From the NCBI GenBank assembly GCA_003024985.2, contig PXIH01S0011924.1: a stretch of 11,089 nucleotides of DNA; one strand, given 5' to 3'. The notes under the pieces are model-generated. The model searched no databases, had not been told where the DNA came from, and worked only from the letters and a program-made list of their open reading frames with translations. The number at the start of each line of letters is the position of its first letter. Positions within the stretch are counted from its first letter, which is position 1. The translations under genes and the position numbers were made by a program. Source of the stretch: Euperipatoides rowelli (taxonomy: Eukaryota; Onychophora; Udeonychophora; Euonychophora; Peripatopsidae). Of this stretch, positions 7,790 through 11,089 are shown one piece after another.

Positions 7790-8260
7790 TGCTGCTATCT
7801 ATGATTAGTGACTAGTCAACAAAATAAATTTTAATTTAGAAATTTTAGTAAGTTGTAGAATAAAAAATAATAAAATACTGTAAATACAGATATAAGGTTT
7901 CATACTGAGAAAATATAAATAAAGGATTTTGTTGGGGAGGATATTAATATATTAAATTCACCAAAAGGTGATGATAAATACAGTACCATTAGTGCATATC
8001 TCTGCTTCTGACGGGATGTGCTATTCAATCTGATCATCTTAATTTTTTTTAATTATGATAAAGCAAAAGTTTATTTATAAGAAATCTTAGTAAGAATTAA
8101 GTTTATTTCTGGTATTGACAAATATTTTATGTTGTATTTATTTCTGTTTATTTGTACATATCTGAATTTATAACTGGGCTTAAATAATTGACATTCTTCT
8201 TCTTAATGTTCTTTTGTTTATGTCTTTTTTTGATCAATAGATCATTTTAATTGACTATAT
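7790..8260. other. AT-rich stretch without identifiable content
   Basis: Neither strand gives a readable frame, repeat or RNA structure that I can support. Short A/T runs only. Confidence 0.55.
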
Positions 8261-8267
8261 TCAACAC

Positions 8268-8828
8268 CTACACTGCCTTCCTAAGGAAAAAGACCTCAAC
8301 TCCAGTTTTGATAATTTTGAGAAAACAGAGCAAACACGTTTACATTTATTTCATAATGATGAATGTAGTTTCTAAGCTAATAAACATGTATAATGTCTTA
8401 ATTTGACTTTAAAAAGTTATTTATAACCTTTCCTAACAACAATTTTATTATTTTAGACTTTAAAAAAGGATTTAAGTTTTTGCAAGACTTTGTACAGGAA
8501 GAAAACATGTACACAAGGCTGTACATAAGGTGTTTTATCTTAGTATTAGGAGCTGAGGTTTTTTTTACTAAGTAAAAACACCTCAAGTACAGAACACATA
8601 AGGTGTTTTACCTTCTGATAATTAAGTTGATGCTTTTTTGCTTAGTATTAGCAGCCATTTGGGTAAATCTTGATTTAAAAATATATATTTATAATGAGAT
8701 AAATTAGGAAATTGGGAATTTTTTCTTACTGACAGGCTGTGGAATGACCTAAGGATGCAAAAAATGTCAAAAAGTCCATTTTGAAAAAAATTGGAGTTAA
8801 GGTCTTTTTCCTTAGGAGGGCAGTACAG
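8268..8828. mobile_element. non-autonomous DNA transposon-like element, about 560 bp
   Basis: The left arm 8272-8309 and the right arm 8787-8824 are inverted repeats over 38 bp with three mismatches. The core CCTAAGGAAAAAGACCT is identical in both. A weaker match extends outward to 8268 and 8828. The interior has no transposase, only AT-rich sequence, a second hairpin (8528-8583) and a 15-bp direct repeat. The minus-strand frame at 8398-8586 inside it looks like chance. The outer ends (CT..ACTGCC) would suit a TA-targeting family, but a clean target duplication is not visible, so superfamily and exact ends are open. Confidence 0.65.
8528..8583. repeat. internal hairpin of the 560-bp element
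   Basis: 8528-8545 (AGGTGTTTTATCTTAGTA) pairs with 8566-8583 at 16 of 18 positions around a 20-base loop. ACATAAGGTGTTTTA occurs at 8523-8537 and again directly at 8596-8610, and CTTAGTATTAG recurs at 8539 and 8641. The middle of the element was therefore built by local duplication and inversion. Confidence 0.75.
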
Positions 8829-8899
8829 TATATGATTGATGTCTTATGCTTACAGTGAAATAAAATATGTTACTCTGATGTCCTAGGGAAAACCACACC

Positions 8900-9180
8900 T
8901 TTATTTTGTATCCATGTCACTAAAAGGAAGGAATGATATGTCAAAAGAGGCCCATGTAGGGCAGATAAATGCAGGGTGAGGGGGTGATAATGAGTGAGAG
9001 GGGGGGGGGGTACAAAAATCAAGCAGCCTATTTTTTTTTTTTTTTACATTTTACTCTCACGTCTAACAGAATAAAGATCTTTGACTACATTTTTAAGCAA
9101 CCAATGAAGAACATTCGTATGATGATAACATTTTCCAATATTTAGATATTATTTTATTAATTAAAACTTTAATTTCTCTT
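8900..9180. repeat. diverged tandem duplication, copy A
   Basis: Copy A shares a long order of blocks with 9181-9475: GATATG(T)CAAAA, a G-rich stretch with GGGTGAGGGGG, a T run followed by TACAT, AAGTCTA/ACGTCTA, TTCTTTGA or TCTTTGA, and TTTTAAGC..CAATGA. In copy A the G-rich part has grown to G11 (9000-9010) and the T run to T15 (9031-9045). No coding potential was seen. Confidence 0.7.
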
Positions 9181-9475
9181 TAATTTTCTGGGTAAATTCA
9201 GCTAAATGTCTATGCTACAGGGAGAGGGAAAGGTTAATATGCCAAAAAAAGGCTCTTAGTGATAGATATAATGGTTGGGAGGGAGCATAAAGAGATGAGG
9301 GTGGGAAGTATAAAAACCTAGAAGTGTAATTTTTTACATCTTGTATTCAAGTCTACCAGGGAAAAGTTCTTTGAATACAATTTTAAGCGATTCAATGATG
9401 AATATTTCTATGATTATAAATATTTGAAACGTTTATTTATTAGACTCTTAATCAACACACTAAGTTTAACATTTT
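9181..9475. repeat. diverged tandem duplication, copy B
   Basis: The second copy lies immediately after copy A. The offset is about 302 bases near 8934/9236 and 290 near 9041/9331, the shift being due to the shorter homopolymers here. Similarity is clear over about 270 bases but far from identical, so the duplication is old. The copies may be two remnants of one repeat family rather than a single duplication event. Confidence 0.7.
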
Positions 9476-9543
9476 ATGATAAATTAAACTAAGTAGGGCG
9501 CAGATGCTTTGTTAATCCATCAATTTTTCTTTGTGAAAATTAA

Positions 9544-9793
9544 GGTCAGATTCCGTTATCTGCCCACAACATAATTAATGTTAGAAGTCTTGCGACATCT
9601 AAAATGTAGTAGCCTGTAGAATTAGTATTTTTTTTCTCGCCGATTTTTGTATATTTTCTTTACAGTCCTAACCTTACCGTAGCACTGAATCCTAGGATAA
9701 TCTAGAAGTGAAATAATCTTTTGCTGAGCACCGATCTATAAAATTCAACTTATAACACCAGCCATATTGGTGGGCAGATAACGGAATCTGACA
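9544..9793. mobile_element. 250-bp MITE with 23-bp perfect inverted repeats
   Basis: 9545-9567 (starting GTCAGATTCCGTTATC) is exactly repeated in reverse complement at 9770-9792. AAAATTAA lies directly outside both ends (9536-9543 and 9794-9801) with one base between it and each arm, symmetric, as an 8-bp target-site duplication would be. An 8-bp duplication points to hAT, P or Merlin-like transposases, but the arm does not start with the usual hAT CA/TA, so this is open. The arm itself contains a CAGAT..ATCTG palindrome. The interior has no open frame of note; this would be a non-autonomous element moved by a transposase elsewhere. Confidence 0.8.
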
Positions 9794-9801
9794 AAAATTA
9801 A

Positions 9802-10530
9802 AATAGCAAAGAAAAAGAAAACAGTTTTACTCTGTACTATTGGCAAATTGTTTATTTTGGGGTATATTCAAATCTAATTATTTTTTATTTTCTAATGCAT
9901 TTATTTCTTTATTTTAAGTTTCTTTTCCTTTTGGAATAAAATATATGTAAGAGGCATAATTCTCCTTTAAAAATTAAAATACATTAGGCTAAATATTTTT
10001 CATTCAAGCTCTGTAACAAAAACTAAGTAACTTATTCATTCAAGTTTTGCTATACATCAAGATAAGGTACCTTTGAATAAATCAAATCTGAATCTATTTA
10101 ATAAAAATATCTGATGTTATAAATGTACAATTCAATGGGCGCCACCTATTTATTAAAAAAAAAAGGGAAGTAGTTTCTTAAAAATTAAAAAAAAAAATTT
10201 TTTTTTTTCAAGGATAACTACAATGAAAAAAATTTAATTACATAATTGGAAGTTTCTTTTGCTTATATGAAACAATTTAATGTATTTTAACTCATTGAGT
10301 AAAATAATATTGATAGGTTAAGTGATGAGGGAAAAATCATAGTTCCAATTAGTGCATTTAATCAATATCTTGAGGGTAACTTTATGCAAATTTCAAGGCT
10401 GAATCGACTTATTATTATTTCTATACAGGGATATTGCTACAGGCTACATATTAAATTGACGGACGATTGACTGTTGAATGACCGACCAGATTTTCCACTT
10501 AATCACAATTAAAATGCTTCATTCGTATAT
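9802..10530. other. AT-rich non-coding stretch
   Basis: No gene is supported on either strand. It holds A/T runs, the A11T11 palindrome at 10187-10208 and a slightly more G+C-rich patch at 10430-10500 (GACGGACGATTGAC). Confidence 0.55.
10187..10208. repeat. A11T11 perfect palindrome
   Basis: Eleven A (10187-10197) are followed directly by eleven T (10198-10208). It is intrinsically bent, nucleosome-disfavouring and a possible cruciform. It could also be two abutting poly(A) tails in opposite orientation. Confidence 0.95.
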
Positions 10531-10534
10531 ACAG

Positions 10535-10564
10535 TATATAAAAAAAGGAGCACCTTATTCATTC
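10535..10564 (+). promoter_or_regulatory. candidate TATA box plus initiator
   Basis: TATATAAAAAA starts at 10535 and TCATTC at 10559-10564 matches the arthropod initiator TCAKTY, with its A (10561) 26 bases from the first T of the TATA. That is close to, though a little shorter than, the usual distance. In AT-rich DNA TATA-like strings are frequent, so the pairing is the only support. Confidence 0.2.
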
Positions 10565-10736
10565 AAAGTTTGAAAGAAAATACAATCAAAATTCCTTGAA
10601 TGAATTTCCTGACGACCTTTCTGATAGATCATATCGTGTTCCTTTAATGAAGAGACTGATGTATGCAGAGTTAACAATAAAGCGGATGCAATCGCATGGA
10701 ATAGAACAAATGTTGATTCGTAGCTTAACAAAATAA
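10542..10736 (+). CDS. unidentified short open frame before a poly(A) run
   Basis: 64 codons are open between TAA (10539) and TAA (10734), with protein-like content (NEFPDDLSDRSYRVPL, then an ATG at 10647 starting MKRLMYAELTIKRMQSHG). The stop merges into AATAAA and A12 (10735-10746), which resembles the 3' end of a processed transcript or retrocopy. The TATA/initiator candidate lies at the frame's upstream edge. About ten frames of this length are expected by chance in a window this AT-rich (my rough estimate), and I recognise no family. It could be a terminal exon, a retrocopy end or noise. Confidence 0.18.
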   Translation, partial: KKEHLIHSKFERKYNQNSLNEFPDDLSDRSYRVPLMKRLMYAELTIKRMQSHGIEQMLIRSLTK

Positions 10737-10746
10737 AAAAAAAAAA

Positions 10747-11040
10747 GGTTTATTAATAAAACACTAAATGAAAAATATCAAATTGGATAGATGACCCCAA
10801 TATAAAGTAAGAGAACAACCAACACTTTTTGAGTGGTTAAAATTAATTTCCAATACCTACTAATTTATTTTTAAAGAGCTTTACATATGCAAAATAAATA
10901 AATAGTGTTGAGCGATTATGATCTTTTATATTACCATAATATGGTTCTGTCGAGAAGTCACTGTAACTTTTCATAAGTGAAGAAAAAACAAAAGAATGAT
11001 TTTCAGTAATAATATACAGTAGGCTACAGGCTAAGTTATT
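10747..11040. other. AT-rich stretch without identifiable content
   Basis: No readable frame or structured repeat is seen apart from a short (AAAT)n run near 10893-10905. Confidence 0.5.
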
Positions 11041-11089
11041 TGTGTGTATTATACAGTATATATATATACTGTGTGTGTGTGTATATATA
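11041..11089. repeat. TA/TG microsatellite at the window edge
   Basis: Alternating TG and TA dinucleotides run to the end of the window and probably continue beyond. ACAGTATATATATATACTGT (11053-11072) inside it is a perfect 20-bp palindrome. Confidence 0.95.

Noticed and set aside
8398-8586. 62-codon minus-strand open frame
   Set aside because: It lies inside the inverted-repeat element, ends in its hairpin, and shows no transposase-like motif.
1-11089. a novel multi-gene system, virus or defence island
   Set aside because: No intact open frames, operon-like spacing or recognisable enzyme set exist on either strand; the content is explained by mobile-element fossils and tandem repeats.

Overview
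This looks like an intergenic or intronic stretch of an animal genome. It is AT-rich, dense in homopolymers and microsatellites, has no intact gene on either strand, and carries one ambiguous base (N at 3035) as in a draft assembly. Its families (a non-LTR retrotransposon with a two-ORF layout, a Gypsy-like protease remnant, short inverted-repeat DNA transposons, and a TATA plus TCAKTY-type initiator candidate) fit a metazoan, most likely an invertebrate. A crustacean or other arthropod is a guess, not something the sequence proves. I see no prokaryotic gene organisation and no intact coupled gene set; the content is mostly fossil mobile DNA and tandem repeats.

Left part (1-2432): two and a fraction tandem units of about 140-164 bp with G-rich cores lead into about 2 kb of + strand that is almost devoid of C. 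Read in the three + frames, 780-2432 is a broken LINE. It has an ORF1 with a zinc-finger-like patch, an acidic coiled-coil-like stretch and a GVEEN-type core, followed by the first half of an AP-endonuclease that stops just after the place where the GDFN motif should be. There is no reverse transcriptase. At about 2432 composition changes abruptly to a CpG-containing segment with a CCAAT box and a TATA box (2600-2700).

Middle (2740-5350): mostly AT-rich DNA, a possible tRNA-like (SINE-type) A/B-box pair at 3916-3968, a decayed retropepsin (Gypsy-type pol) remnant at about 4084-4440, then a minisatellite (4650-5345). The minisatellite's 19-21 bp monomers are near-perfect palindromes and are organised in a higher-order repeat of about 154 bp.

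Right part (5350-11089): AT-rich DNA with a few protein-like but unproven reading frames (5550-5729 minus, 5919-6065 plus, 7590-7769 plus, 10542-10736 plus). It also holds an inverted-repeat element of about 560 bp (8268-8828), a diverged tandem duplication with a period of about 290-300 bp (8900-9475), a compact 250-bp MITE with 23-bp perfect inverted repeats and an 8-bp flanking direct repeat (9544-9793), an A11T11 palindrome, a TATA/initiator candidate near 10535-10564, and a terminal TA/TG microsatellite.

The most informative observations are the C-depleted LINE that kept its 5' rather than its 3' half, the higher-order structure of the palindromic minisatellite, and the two MITEs.
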